A stretch of 43,814 nt of DNA from Rhizobiaceae bacterium (GCA_028279875.1 JANQMU010000130.1:1-43814), one strand, 5' to 3'; numbered from the stretch's first letter, positions 1 through 8,710 are shown. Numbers and translations: made by a program. The notes: generated by a model from the sequence alone, not told the origin.

Positions 1-72
1 TACACTCCTTCCAAGGCACCTTTGCTCTCCCCGCAAAGGGCCAAAAGTGTAACCCATGTGTCCGGAATGAAA

Positions 73-146
73 TGTCACCCCTGTCTCAGGAAGGACACCG
101 GTCTATACCGATCACATGTGTGTCCGTTCTTGAGACATAGGTAACA
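73..146. repeat. Imperfect inverted repeat resembling an IS end remnant
   Basis: Bases 73-88 and 131-146 are imperfect inverted repeats (13 of 16 positions pair), with core TGTCTCA on the left and TGAGACA on the right. Around them are the words ATGTGTCC (56-63) and ACATGTGTGTCC (114-125). From memory, such words are common next to IS481-like integrase genes in alphaproteobacteria. No transposase reading frame is present inside the window, so this is at most a terminus or a solo remnant. The rest of bases 1-154 shows no gene. Confidence 0.35.
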
Positions 147-154
147 GATTGCAC

Positions 155-946
155 CTACGCGCTTGGGGTTTGTGCCACCACGCCCATCAACTCGCGCACC
201 CGCTCCGCATTGTCGGCCGCCAGCGAGCCATCCCTTTTGTGCAGATTGTTTTCGAAGCCGATGCGGGCCTTGCCGCCGCGGCGGATGGCTTCGGTGAGGC
301 AGTCGGTCTCGTTGGAGCCGAAGGCGCACAGGCTCCAGTCGTGGACACCGTCGCGGCCGGACTCTTTGGCGAGGGCCGCCAGGAACGGATCGAGATCGCT
401 GACCTGGCTCTGCTGGCCGGCGGTGTAGCGGCCGAGCACGAACAGGAGCTGGATATCGCCGGCCGGGACCACGCCCTGGTCGACCTGGCGGAAGAGCCCG
501 GTGACCTCCTGCGGTTCATAGAGAATATGCTGCACGGCGATGCCGGCGGCGGCGGTCTGGTGATAGAATTCACGAGCGGGTTTCGCCTCGCCTTCATCCG
601 GCAGCATCTCCCGCAAGGCAACCGATACGGCCGCGGGCGCGACATCCTCTACAAGCTGCCGCTGCGCCTGCGGCGTGTAGCGGCCGACCGCTTCGGTGGT
701 GATCTGGACCATCATCTGCGGCACCGTGCGTTCAAGTTCGGCGATCAGTTCGCGATAGAGGCCGGCATCGAGCACATGGACGCCGGTTTCGTCGCGGACA
801 TGGGCGTGAATGCCGCCGGCACCGGCCGCATGGCAGGCTTTTGCCGCAGCCACCGTCTCGGGGATCGTAACGGGAATAGCCGGATGATCGGCGTTGCCGC
901 GTCGTGCGCCATTGGGCGCCACCATGACCGTGGGGAGCGTTTTCAA
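155..946 (-). CDS. BKACE family beta-keto acid cleavage enzyme (DUF849), copy 1
   Basis: BKACE enzymes (family of 3-keto-5-aminohexanoate cleavage enzyme, Kce) use acetyl-CoA and a metal to cleave a beta-keto acid, giving an acetoacetate moiety and a new CoA ester. The protein is about 263 residues and is a TIM-barrel type. The N-terminal VMVAPNGARR and the GGIHAHVRDETG segment carry the metal-binding His-x-His pair; a late RIGFENNLH segment carries the Glu expected as third ligand. I chose a TTG start at 946 because AAAAGG (955-960, read on the minus strand) lies 8 bases upstream; a second TTG at 985 would add 13 residues. The gene is divergent from the RpiR regulator and TAXI transporter, which suggests joint control. 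The exact keto acid is unknown; BKACE members differ widely in substrate. Confidence 0.85.
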   Translation of the reverse strand: MKTLPTVMVAPNGARRGNADHPAIPVTIPETVAAAKACHAAGAGGIHAHVRDETGVHVLDAGLYRELIAELERTVPQMMVQITTEAVGRYTPQAQRQLVEDVAPAAVSVALREMLPDEGEAKPAREFYHQTAAAGIAVQHILYEPQEVTGLFRQVDQGVVPAGDIQLLFVLGRYTAGQQSQVSDLDPFLAALAKESGRDGVHDWSLCAFGSNETDCLTEAIRRGGKARIGFENNLHKRDGSLAADNAERVRELMGVVAQTPSA

Positions 947-1068
947 AAGAAATACCTTTTCAGAAGCTTGCGGGTCATCTATCAATATCGAATCCGCACA
1001 GCGCGGCGCAACTCTTCCTTGTGCGCCGCCTCACCGCCGCAATTTCGATCATAATGCACAGCTGGTGT

Positions 1069-1127
1069 TTGACATGTATTGTTACAAATGTTTCAATCGC
1101 TGACAATATTGGATTTATTTGAAACAT
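1069..1127. promoter_or_regulatory. Candidate operator between BKACE and rpiR-type gene
   Basis: The 215-base divergent region holds a perfect 9-bp inverted repeat: ATGTTTCAA (1088-1096) and TTGAAACAT (1119-1127). The arms are centred 31 bases apart, about three helical turns. A TTGACA hexamer lies just upstream (1069-1074), with a weak TTCAAT candidate -10 at 1092-1097 inside the left arm. RpiR-family dimers bind AT-rich inverted repeats, so this is a sensible site for the adjacent regulator. This is inference from symmetry and position. Confidence 0.45.
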
Positions 1128-1161
1128 AGCCTATTCATATCCGCTTTTCAGGGAGGCAGGT

Positions 1162-2088
1162 TTGGAAGGTGACTTTGATACCAGTGGCGCGGATATCAAT
1201 GGCCTGATTGCAGCGCATTATCATGCGCTGAGTCCGCAATTGAGGGTCGCGGCCGATTATGTCGTGGGCCATTGCCACGACGTTGCCAGCCGTTCATTGC
1301 GGGCCATTGCCAGCGGCAGCAAACTCAATCCACCGACCTATTCCCGTCTGGCGCGGGCACTCGGCCTTAATTCCTACGAGGAAATGCGCGAATTGTGCCG
1401 TATCGAAATCAGGGATCGCAGCGACGGTTTCGCGGCAAAGGCCAGGCTGCTGCAGGCTTCGAACACCGACAAAAAAGGAACAGGCCGCACGCCGTTTGCG
1501 CTGCGCCAGTCGGCATCGGCGATCCGCAACATCGACAAATTCACCCGGGAACTCAACGTTGAACGACTGGCCGAGGTCGCCGACCGTCTGGTCGCCTCGA
1601 AACGCGTGTTCATCGCCGGTTCTCTGGCGTCCGTCGGATTTGCGCAATATTTCGGATATCTGGCCAATCTGGCCTTCACCCACTGGCAGGTCATCGGCCA
1701 GCAGGGTGTCTCCCTGACGACAGCACTTACCGGCTCGACACCGGACGATGCGCTGCTGATTATCATGAAAAGCCCGTATGCGCGCCAATCGGTCGACGCA
1801 ACGCAGATCGCCCATGAATCGGGCGCCTTCGTCGTGGTGATCTCGGATTCGATTTTCTGTCCGGCGTTTCGTTTCGCCGCACAGACGTTCGTCGTGCCGA
1901 CGGACAGTCCGCAATTCTTCTCTTCCTATGTGGCAACACTGGTGCTGCTGGAGTCCTTGATGGGAATGGTCATCCAGCGGTCGGGACGCGAGTCCGCGAC
2001 GAGGCTGAAAAAGGTCGAGACGAATAACCACCGCGTGGGAGTTTACTGGCGGGGGACACAACCAACATCAAAGAAGGAGCAACTATGA
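1162..2088 (+). CDS. MurR/RpiR family transcriptional regulator
   Basis: The protein has 308 residues with the two-domain plan of the RpiR family. An N-terminal HTH_6 domain (about residues 12-85, including LRAIASGSKLNPPTYSRLARALG) binds DNA. A C-terminal SIS domain (about 125-265, with RVFIAGSLASVGFAQYF and DALLIIMKSPYARQSVDA) would sense a phosphorylated or acidic ligand. The start is TTG at 1162, with GGGAGG at 1151-1156. The stop overlaps the first ATG of the TAXI binding-protein gene (ATGA, 2085-2088), so the two are translationally linked and the regulator probably controls the transporter and the divergent BKACE gene. The effector cannot be deduced. Confidence 0.88.
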   Translation: MEGDFDTSGADINGLIAAHYHALSPQLRVAADYVVGHCHDVASRSLRAIASGSKLNPPTYSRLARALGLNSYEEMRELCRIEIRDRSDGFAAKARLLQASNTDKKGTGRTPFALRQSASAIRNIDKFTRELNVERLAEVADRLVASKRVFIAGSLASVGFAQYFGYLANLAFTHWQVIGQQGVSLTTALTGSTPDDALLIIMKSPYARQSVDATQIAHESGAFVVVISDSIFCPAFRFAAQTFVVPTDSPQFFSSYVATLVLLESLMGMVIQRSGRESATRLKKVETNNHRVGVYWRGTQPTSKKEQL

Positions 2089-3056
2089 TGTTATCGCGTA
2101 ATCTGCTGACCGCTTCGGCTGTCGTTCTGACGATGGCCATTGGCGGGACAGCCCTGGCAGAAGAGAAATTCGTGACCATCGGAACCGGCGGTCAGACCGG
2201 GGTCTACTATCAGGTGGGCGGCGCCATTTGCCGTCTCGTCAATCGCGGCACCGATGATCACGATATCAAATGCACCCATACGACGGGTGGATCGGTGGCC
2301 AATATCAACGGCATCCGCACCGGCGACCTCGATCTGGGCGTCGCCCAGTCCGACTGGCAGTATCATGCCTATAACGGCACCGCGCCGGACAAGTTTCCGG
2401 ACGGCAAATTCGAGGGCCTGCGGGCCGTCTTCTCGGTTCACCCGGAGCCCTTTACGGTCGTTGCCCGTGCCGATTCCGGCATCAACACCATCGACGACCT
2501 GAAAGGCAAGCGGGTCAATGTCGGCAATCCGGGATCGGGCCAGCGCGGCACCATGGAAGTGCTGATGGACAAGATGGGATGGACGATGGACGATTTCGCG
2601 CTCGCCTCCGAGCTGAAATCCTCCGAACAGTCGGCCGCCCTGTGCGACAACAAGGTCGACGCGATCGTCTTCACCGTCGGGCACCCGAACGGTTCGATCA
2701 AGGAAGCCACCACGTCGTGTGAATCGAAACTGATCAATGTCGACAATGACGCCGCCAAGGGGCTCGCCAACGACAATGATTTCTATGCCATGGCGACCAT
2801 TCCGGGCGGCATGTATACCGGCACGGACAATGACGTCAGCACCTTCGGCGTCGGCGCCACCTTCGTGTCGTCCACCGATACGCCGGACGAAGTGGTCTAT
2901 GAAATCACCAAGGCGGTCTTCGAGAATTTCGACCGGTTCAAGAAAATGCATCCGGCCTTCGCAAATCTCAACGAAGCGGACATGATCAAGAACAATCTGT
3001 CGGCACCGATTCATGACGGCGCCGCCAAATATTACAAGGAACGCGGCTGGATGTAA
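2085..3056 (+). CDS. TAXI family TRAP transporter substrate-binding protein
   Basis: The 323-residue protein has a Sec signal peptide, with cleavage expected after ALA at residue 25. The mature N-terminus FVTIGTGGQTGVYYQVGGAICRLVN is diagnostic of TAXI (TRAP-associated extracytoplasmic immunogenic) binding proteins, as are RVNVGNPGSGQRGTMEVL and the C-terminal AAKYYKERGWM. It would capture a carboxylate in the periplasm and hand it to the fused permease downstream; glutamate and 2-oxoglutarate-type ligands are known in the family, but the ligand here is not predictable. AAGGAG at 2074-2079 precedes two tandem ATG codons (2085 and 2088); either may be used. A strong hairpin follows the gene. 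Confidence 0.93.
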   Translation: MMLSRNLLTASAVVLTMAIGGTALAEEKFVTIGTGGQTGVYYQVGGAICRLVNRGTDDHDIKCTHTTGGSVANINGIRTGDLDLGVAQSDWQYHAYNGTAPDKFPDGKFEGLRAVFSVHPEPFTVVARADSGINTIDDLKGKRVNVGNPGSGQRGTMEVLMDKMGWTMDDFALASELKSSEQSAALCDNKVDAIVFTVGHPNGSIKEATTSCESKLINVDNDAAKGLANDNDFYAMATIPGGMYTGTDNDVSTFGVGATFVSSTDTPDEVVYEITKAVFENFDRFKKMHPAFANLNEADMIKNNLSAPIHDGAAKYYKERGWM

Positions 3057-3071
3057 TCCGGACCGGTTTCA

Positions 3072-3097
3072 GGGGGGCGGACCATGGTCCGCCCCCC
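3072..3097 (+). promoter_or_regulatory. Perfect 26-bp palindrome, intercistronic stem-loop
   Basis: The 99-base gap between the binding-protein and permease genes contains a perfect palindrome of 26 bases: a run of six G, then CGGACCATGGTCCG, then a run of six C. As RNA it forms an 11-bp stem with a CATG tetraloop. No T-run follows, so it is probably a 3' stabiliser or partial attenuator that raises binding-protein expression over permease, as is common in TRAP and ABC operons, rather than a full terminator. Confidence 0.7.
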
Positions 3098-3155
3098 TAA
3101 CCATTGAACGCAAGGTATTCGGGCGGCATGGACGACTCTGGGAGGGGGCGGTCAG

Positions 3156-5981
3156 ATGACACAGAATGATACGGCTCAAAAGCCAATGAGCGACGACGAA
3201 CTGGAGGATCTGGTCGCGTCGTCGGATACGGGCGGCCGGGCGCCATCCAATCACTCCGTCGCGATGCTGATCGCAGGAACCGCCCTCTTATGGTCGATCT
3301 TCCAGGTGTGGATCGCATCGCCCCTGCCCTACACAACCGGCTTCGGCGTTTTTTCCAGCGGCGAGGCGCGCCCGATCCACCTGGCCTTCGCGCTGTTCCT
3401 GGCTTATCTCGCCTTTCCGGCCTTCAGATCCTCGCCGCGCCGAACGATCCCGCTGGCCGACTGGATCCTCGGCATCGGCGCCGCCTGCTGCGCGCTCTAT
3501 CTGTTCGTTTTCGACACGGAGCTCATCGATCACCTGATGGGCACCCGCCTGTCGGACCGGCCCAACAATCCCGACCAGCTTGACGTCATCGTTTCGGTTC
3601 TCGGCATCATCCTGCTGCTTGAGGCCACGCGGCGGGCGCTCGGGCCTCCGCTGATGATCGTCGCCATTGTCTTCCTCGGATACACGTTTCTCGGCCCCTA
3701 CGCGCCGGGCTTCCTGGCCTGGAAAGGCGCGAGCTTCAATGCCGTCGCCTATCATCAGTGGCTGTCGACCGAGGGCGTGTTCGGCATCGCGCTTGGCGTC
3801 TCCACCGATCTGGTCTTCCTGTTCGTGCTGTTCGGCGCACTGCTCGACAAGGCCGGCGCCGGCAACTATTTCATCAAGGTCGCCTTCTCGCTGATGGGTC
3901 ATTTCAGCGGCGGCCCGGCCAAGGCCGCGGTCGTCGCCTCCGGCATGACCGGGCTGATATCGGGCTCGTCGATCGCCAATGTGGTCACCACCGGCACCTT
4001 CACCATCCCGATGATGCGCCGCGTCGGGTTCTCGCCGGAAAAGGCCGGCGCCGTCGAGGTCGCCTCATCGGTGAACGGCCAGATCATGCCGCCGGTGATG
4101 GGGGCCGCGGCCTTCCTGATGGTCGAATATATCGGCATTTCCTATTTCGAAGTCGTCAAGCACGCCTTCGTGCCGGCGGTCATTTCCTATATCGCACTGG
4201 TCTATATCGTGCACCTGGAAGCCAAGAAACAGGGCATGGCCGGCCTCGATCGGCCGACACAGCCCAAGCCGCTGAAATGGGGACTGATCTCATTCGGCAT
4301 CACCATGGCGGTGATCCTGGCCGCCGCCAGCGCCATCTATTACCTGTTCGAGGCGTTTCAGGCCCTGCAGGACGCCGACGACCGGCTGCTGGCCGTCGCC
4401 GTTGTGCTCGGGATCATCTTCACCACCTTCGCCGTGCTCGGCGCGCGGCTGACCGAGGACCGCAAGGGTCAGGTCATCTCAACCGGCGCAATGGTGCTCG
4501 GCGTCACGGTGATCACCGCATTCGGCGTCTTCTATCTGATCCAGACCGTCAGCGCGCTTTTCGGCGATGCGACACCATGGGTGATCGCGGTGCTGCTGGT
4601 GGTGGTCTATGTCGGCCTGGTGCGGTTCTGCGCGGCCTATCCGGAGCTTGAGCTCGACGATCCCAAGGAGCCGGTGGTGCGCCTGCCGGAACCGGGGCCG
4701 ACGGTCAAATCCGGCCTGCATTTCCTGCTGCCGGTCATGGTGCTGATCTGGTGCCTGATGGTCGAGCGGCTGTCGCCCTCGCTGTCGGCCTTCTGGGCCA
4801 CGGCCTTCATGATCTTCATCCTGCTGACCCAGCGGCAGCTGTTCGCCCTGTTTCGCGGCGAAAGCCGCAGCGGCACGACGGCGCGCGGTTTCAACGAACT
4901 GATCGACGGCCTGATCGCCGGCGCACGCAATATGATCGGCATCGGCATCGCCACCGCGGCGGCCGGCATCATCGTCGGCGCGGTCTCGCAGACCGGCGTC
5001 GGCGCAGTTCTGGCGGCGCTGGTGGAATTCCTGTCGCAGGGCCAGATCATGCTGATCCTGCTGTTCACGGCGATTTTGAGCCTCATTCTGGGCATGGGCC
5101 TGCCGACAACCGCCAACTATATTGTGGTGTCGTCGCTGCTTGCGCCGGTGATCGTCGCGCTCGGCCAGCAGAACGGGCTGATCGTCCCGCTGATCGCAGT
5201 GCATCTCTTCGTCTTCTATTTCGGCATCATGGCGGATGTGACGCCACCGGTGGGGCTGGCGTCCTTCGCTGCGGCGGCGGTGTCGGGCGGCGATCCGATC
5301 CGCACCGGCTTCGTCGCTTTCTTCTATTCGCTAAGGACCGCGCTGCTGCCGTTCCTGTTCATCTTCAACACCGATCTGCTGCTGATCGACGTGACCTGGG
5401 CGGAGGGCATTTTCGTCTTCATTGTCGCCACCGCGGCCATGCTGATCTTTACCGCCGGGTCGCAGGGTTTCTTCATCGCCCGTTCGCGGGTCTGGGAATC
5501 GATCGCCCTGCTTCTCATCGCCTTCACCCTGTTCAGGCCGGGCTTCTGGATGGATTACGTGTCGCCGCCCTATCAGAATGTCGACCCGGCGACGCTTGCC
5601 GAGGTTATGGGCGAGGCCGAGCCCGGCACCCAGCTTCGAACGATCGTCGACGGCGAGAACGATGTCGGCGACCCGATAACGCTGACCATGCTCATCGATG
5701 TCGGCGACGAGCCGACTGGCGAGGAACGGCTTGAAGCCTTCGGGCTGGAACTGCTCGACGATGATGGCAAGGTGCTGGTCGACAATGCCATCTTCGATTC
5801 CAAGGCACAGGCCGCCGGCTTCGATTTCGACCAGGTGATCGTGCAACTGCTGGTGCCGGCGCCGCAGCCGTCGAAGTTCCTGTTCTTCATTCCGGCTCTC
5901 GCCCTGCTGGCGCTGATCTTCCTGCTGCAGCGCCGGCGGCGTGACGCCCAATCCCCCGCAATCGCAGAACAGGGAGCCTGA
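3156..5981 (+). CDS. TRAP transporter fused permease (DctQM type, TAXI-associated) with C-terminal DUF3394 region
   Basis: This 941-residue inner-membrane protein fuses the small (DctQ-like) and large (DctM-like) TRAP permease subunits, the normal form for TAXI systems. Many hydrophobic helices are visible. The DctM signatures include GHFSGGPAKAAVVASGMTG with SGSSIANVVTTGTFTIP, then QIMPPVMGAAAFLM, then LILGMGLPTTANYIV, and ADVTPPVGLASFAAAA. The last 170 or so residues (about 760-930) form a mixed extramembrane segment ending in a final helix, matching the DUF3394 extension of this family. Uptake would be driven by a Na+ or H+ gradient. GGAGGGGG at 3141-3148 precedes the ATG. The usp gene follows after only 3 bases, so they are one transcript. 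Confidence 0.93.
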   Translation: MTQNDTAQKPMSDDELEDLVASSDTGGRAPSNHSVAMLIAGTALLWSIFQVWIASPLPYTTGFGVFSSGEARPIHLAFALFLAYLAFPAFRSSPRRTIPLADWILGIGAACCALYLFVFDTELIDHLMGTRLSDRPNNPDQLDVIVSVLGIILLLEATRRALGPPLMIVAIVFLGYTFLGPYAPGFLAWKGASFNAVAYHQWLSTEGVFGIALGVSTDLVFLFVLFGALLDKAGAGNYFIKVAFSLMGHFSGGPAKAAVVASGMTGLISGSSIANVVTTGTFTIPMMRRVGFSPEKAGAVEVASSVNGQIMPPVMGAAAFLMVEYIGISYFEVVKHAFVPAVISYIALVYIVHLEAKKQGMAGLDRPTQPKPLKWGLISFGITMAVILAAASAIYYLFEAFQALQDADDRLLAVAVVLGIIFTTFAVLGARLTEDRKGQVISTGAMVLGVTVITAFGVFYLIQTVSALFGDATPWVIAVLLVVVYVGLVRFCAAYPELELDDPKEPVVRLPEPGPTVKSGLHFLLPVMVLIWCLMVERLSPSLSAFWATAFMIFILLTQRQLFALFRGESRSGTTARGFNELIDGLIAGARNMIGIGIATAAAGIIVGAVSQTGVGAVLAALVEFLSQGQIMLILLFTAILSLILGMGLPTTANYIVVSSLLAPVIVALGQQNGLIVPLIAVHLFVFYFGIMADVTPPVGLASFAAAAVSGGDPIRTGFVAFFYSLRTALLPFLFIFNTDLLLIDVTWAEGIFVFIVATAAMLIFTAGSQGFFIARSRVWESIALLLIAFTLFRPGFWMDYVSPPYQNVDPATLAEVMGEAEPGTQLRTIVDGENDVGDPITLTMLIDVGDEPTGEERLEAFGLELLDDDGKVLVDNAIFDSKAQAAGFDFDQVIVQLLVPAPQPSKFLFFIPALALLALIFLLQRRRRDAQSPAIAEQGA

Positions 5982-5984
5982 CAG

Positions 5985-6443
5985 ATGAACATGTTCAAGC
6001 ATATCCTTGCGACCGTCGATCTCGGCGACGGGGAGTCGGCGATCCGGGTCATCAACGCGGCCATGGAAGTGACGGCTGGGGACGACACCCTGCACGTGAT
6101 GTGCGTGGTGCCGGATTATGGATCCAGCGTCGTCGCCGGTTTCTTTTCCGAGAACCACGAGCAGGACATGATCAAACACGCGACCGAAGCCCTGCATGCC
6201 TTCACCGACAAGCACATCCCGAAGGGCATGCGAGTCCAGCACGTGATCGCCCATGGCAGTATCTACGAGGAGATCATTCACGCGGCCGATACGCTGGATG
6301 TCGATCTCATCGTCGTCGGATCGCATCGGCCGGCGCTCAAGGACTATCTGCTGGGTCCCAATGCCGCGCGGGTCGTGCGCCATGCGCGCCAGTCGGTGCT
6401 TGTCGTGCGCAGCGAGGGCGAAGGACCGCTCGAGGAAGAGTGA
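5985..6443 (+). CDS. Universal stress protein, TeaD-like
   Basis: The protein is 152 residues with a UspA alpha/beta fold. It starts with FKHILATVDLGDGE and ends with LIVVGSHRPALKDYLLGPNAARVVRHARQSVLVVRS, the nucleotide-binding end of ATP-binding Usp proteins. The gene begins 3 bases after the TRAP permease stop, with AGGGAG just upstream inside the permease end. The arrangement mirrors Halomonas TeaABC-TeaD, where the ATP-binding Usp TeaD restrains transport activity; a similar regulatory role here is inference. TeaABC is a DctPQM type, whereas this partner is a TAXI system. Confidence 0.88.
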   Translation: MNMFKHILATVDLGDGESAIRVINAAMEVTAGDDTLHVMCVVPDYGSSVVAGFFSENHEQDMIKHATEALHAFTDKHIPKGMRVQHVIAHGSIYEEIIHAADTLDVDLIVVGSHRPALKDYLLGPNAARVVRHARQSVLVVRSEGEGPLEEE

Positions 6444-6446
6444 TCG

Positions 6447-6935
6447 TCAGACGTCGCGCCAGCCATCTACCGTTTTCATCCGGTGGCGGATGGTGTTCTG
6501 CACGCCCAGTGTCTGTTCGATAAAGCAGCCTTTCTTGGCCGCTTCGATCAGTTCGACGACCTTTTCCTCCGGCGAAGCGCTGTCGATCAGCACGTCAATC
6601 TCGAAGCTCTTGGGGGCGGTTTCATAGACGCGGCCGACGGCCCGCCACTGCCATTCGATCCGGGTCTCCACCTTGAGATCGCCGAGATCAACCTTCAGCC
6701 GTTTGGCGAAGGCGCGGATCTGCGTCATGATGCAGCCGGTCATGGCGCCGATGAAATGCGCCAGCGGCGGCGGCGCGGTCGAATCGCCGCCGTGGAAGGC
6801 TCCCTCGTCAGTGGCCAGCTCGAAGTGCTCCTCGAAGGGCTGCACCATGGTGATATCGAGCTCATTGCGCATTTTACCCACCGCCGTTCCCCGGCAATCG
6901 AACCGGACGACGGCTTCTGACGGCCAATCGGTCAT
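6447..6935 (-). CDS. OsmC family protein
   Basis: The 162-residue protein fits the OsmC/Ohr family: an N-terminal beta region, the segment APPPLAHFIGAMTGCIMTQIRAFAKRL with one conserved cysteine, and a C-terminal VLIDSASPEEKVVELIEAAKKGCFIEQTL with the second. The two cysteines fit a peroxide-reducing or redox-sensing role. It is the last gene of the minus-strand tetR-dctPQM-cyclase-BKACE operon, starting 22 bases after the BKACE stop with GGAG motifs upstream. OsmC-type proteins are often attached to catabolic operons; the specific substrate here is unknown. Confidence 0.82.
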   Translation of the reverse strand: MTDWPSEAVVRFDCRGTAVGKMRNELDITMVQPFEEHFELATDEGAFHGGDSTAPPPLAHFIGAMTGCIMTQIRAFAKRLKVDLGDLKVETRIEWQWRAVGRVYETAPKSFEIDVLIDSASPEEKVVELIEAAKKGCFIEQTLGVQNTIRHRMKTVDGWRDV

Positions 6936-6957
6936 TCACTCCACTCCCTTGGACGAA

Positions 6958-7896
6958 CTAGAATTTGACCCGGTCTCCGCCCTTCAGATCGAGGATCTGC
7001 CGGGCATCGTCGGGCGAAGCGATTTCCATCCCGAGTTCCTCCAGGATGGTTCTGATCTTGGTGACCTGCTGGGCATTTGACGTCGCCAGCTGGCCGCGGC
7101 CGATATTGAGGGAATCCTCGAGCCCGACGCGGACATTGCCGCCGAGCATCGCGGCCTGGGTGACAAAGGGCATCTGGAACCGGCCGGCCGCAAGAACCGA
7201 CCAGACATAATCGTCGCCGAACAGCCGGTCCGCCGTCTGTTTCATGAACATGACATTTTCCATCTCGGCGCCGATGCCGCCGAGAATGCCGAAAATCGAC
7301 TGCACCAGGAAAGGCGGCTTGATCAGGCCGGCATCGACGAAATGCGCCAGATTGTAGAGATGGCCGATATCGTAGCATTCATGCTCGAACCGCGTGCCGC
7401 AGCCCTCGCCCAGATGCTCCAGAATATGGCGGATATCGCGGAAGGTGTTGCGGAAGATGAAATCCTCGCTGTTCTCCAGGAACGGTTTCTCCCAGTCATG
7501 CTTGAAGCTTGGATATCTGGAGGCCAGCGGATGCAGGGAAAAATTCATCGACCCCATATTCAGAGAACACATTTCCGGCTCGGCGCGCAACGGCGCGGCC
7601 AGCCGTTCCTCGACGGTCATGCCGAGACCTCCGCCGGTGGTGATGTTGATGACCGAATCGGTCGCCTGCTTGATGCGCGGCAGGAACTGCATGAAAACAT
7701 CGGGATCGGGCGTCGGGCGGCCGTCTTCGGGATTGCGGGCATGCAGGTGAAGGATCGACGCGCCGGCCTCGGCCGCCTCGATCGACTGGCTGGCGATCTC
7801 GTCGGGTGTCAGCGGCAGGGCGTCGGACATGGTGGGCGTGTGGACCCCGCCGGTCACCGCGCAAGTGATGATGACTTTCTTCATTTTCTGGACCAT
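6958..7896 (-). CDS. BKACE family beta-keto acid cleavage enzyme (DUF849), copy 2
   Basis: This 312-residue enzyme is a full-length BKACE. It begins KKVIITCAVTGGVHTPTMS, has the metal-binding His-x-His in ASILHLHARNPEDGRP, and ends with the family's RVGLEDSLNIGRGQLATSNAQQV region carrying the catalytic-site Glu. It should condense a beta-keto acid with acetyl-CoA and release acetoacetate plus an acyl-CoA, or the reverse. The ATG at 7896 is preceded by GAGGAA that overlaps the end of the cyclase gene, so translation is coupled; MKKV at 7884 is an alternative start. It differs clearly from the first BKACE (155-946), so the two probably act on different substrates. Confidence 0.9.
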   Translation of the reverse strand: MVQKMKKVIITCAVTGGVHTPTMSDALPLTPDEIASQSIEAAEAGASILHLHARNPEDGRPTPDPDVFMQFLPRIKQATDSVINITTGGGLGMTVEERLAAPLRAEPEMCSLNMGSMNFSLHPLASRYPSFKHDWEKPFLENSEDFIFRNTFRDIRHILEHLGEGCGTRFEHECYDIGHLYNLAHFVDAGLIKPPFLVQSIFGILGGIGAEMENVMFMKQTADRLFGDDYVWSVLAAGRFQMPFVTQAAMLGGNVRVGLEDSLNIGRGQLATSNAQQVTKIRTILEELGMEIASPDDARQILDLKGGDRVKF

Positions 7897-7901
7897 GACA
7901 G

Positions 7902-8681
7902 TTATTCCTCTTCAAATATCGCAACGGCGCGGATGAAGCCGCCGGAGGCGGCCTTGACCTTGTATGGGAAACAGGCAATTTCGTAGCCCGTCGGCGGCAG
8001 GCTCTCCAGATTGGTCAGCTTTTCCATGTGGCAAAAGCCGATTTCCATGCTCGCCCGATGGCCTTCCCAGATGAGGCTGGCGTCACCGGTGCGTTCATAT
8101 TCCTTGGCGGTAAAGGCGAATGGCGCATCCCAGCTCCAGGCGTCGGTTCCGGTGACCCGCACCCCGCGCTCAAGCAGATAGAGGGTCGCCTCGCGTCCCA
8201 TGCCGCAGCCCTTGAGCAGGAAGTCCGGCTGCCCGTAGCAGGCGCCTGCCGCCGTGTTGACCACAACGATATCGAACGGCTGCAGGGTGTGGCCGATCCG
8301 TTCCAGCTCGGCTTCGACATCGGCGGCAGTCGCGACATAGCCATCGTCGAAATGGCGGAAATCCAGCTTGACGCCAGGCCGGAAGCACCAGTCGAGCGGC
8401 ACCTCGTCGATGGTCATAGCCCGCTCGCCTTTGTTCATGGTCGAATGGTGGTGATAGGGCGCGTCCAGATGGGTGCCGTTGTGGGTGGTGATTTTCAGCA
8501 TCTCGACGGCCCAGCCCTCGCCGCCCGGCAGGTCCTCTTTCTTGAGGCCGGGAAAGAAGGCCATCACCTGGCCGGCGGTCTCTTGGTGGTTCATATAGGT
8601 GATCTCGGGAAGCATGACCGGTGGATCGGAGGCGATGTCGGCCTCCAGCGGTACGGACAGGTCGACGATTCGGCGGGGCAT
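7902..8681 (-). CDS. Cyclase family protein (kynurenine formamidase-like metal hydrolase)
   Basis: The 259-residue protein matches the cyclase/formamidase family (PF04199). The metal-binding signature HNGTHLDAPYHH is at about residues 68-79, and the start MPRRIVDLSVPLE is typical. Members hydrolyse amide or lactone-like bonds, such as formylkynurenine or isatin; the substrate here is unknown. It lies between the TRAP permease and the BKACE gene, 5 bases from the latter, so it probably opens or deacylates the imported compound before or after the BKACE step. Confidence 0.85.
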   Translation of the reverse strand: MPRRIVDLSVPLEADIASDPPVMLPEITYMNHQETAGQVMAFFPGLKKEDLPGGEGWAVEMLKITTHNGTHLDAPYHHHSTMNKGERAMTIDEVPLDWCFRPGVKLDFRHFDDGYVATAADVEAELERIGHTLQPFDIVVVNTAAGACYGQPDFLLKGCGMGREATLYLLERGVRVTGTDAWSWDAPFAFTAKEYERTGDASLIWEGHRASMEIGFCHMEKLTNLESLPPTGYEIACFPYKVKAASGGFIRAVAIFEEE

Positions 8682-8710
8682 GGGATTTCTCTCCTGACTG
8701 TCTTTGGACG

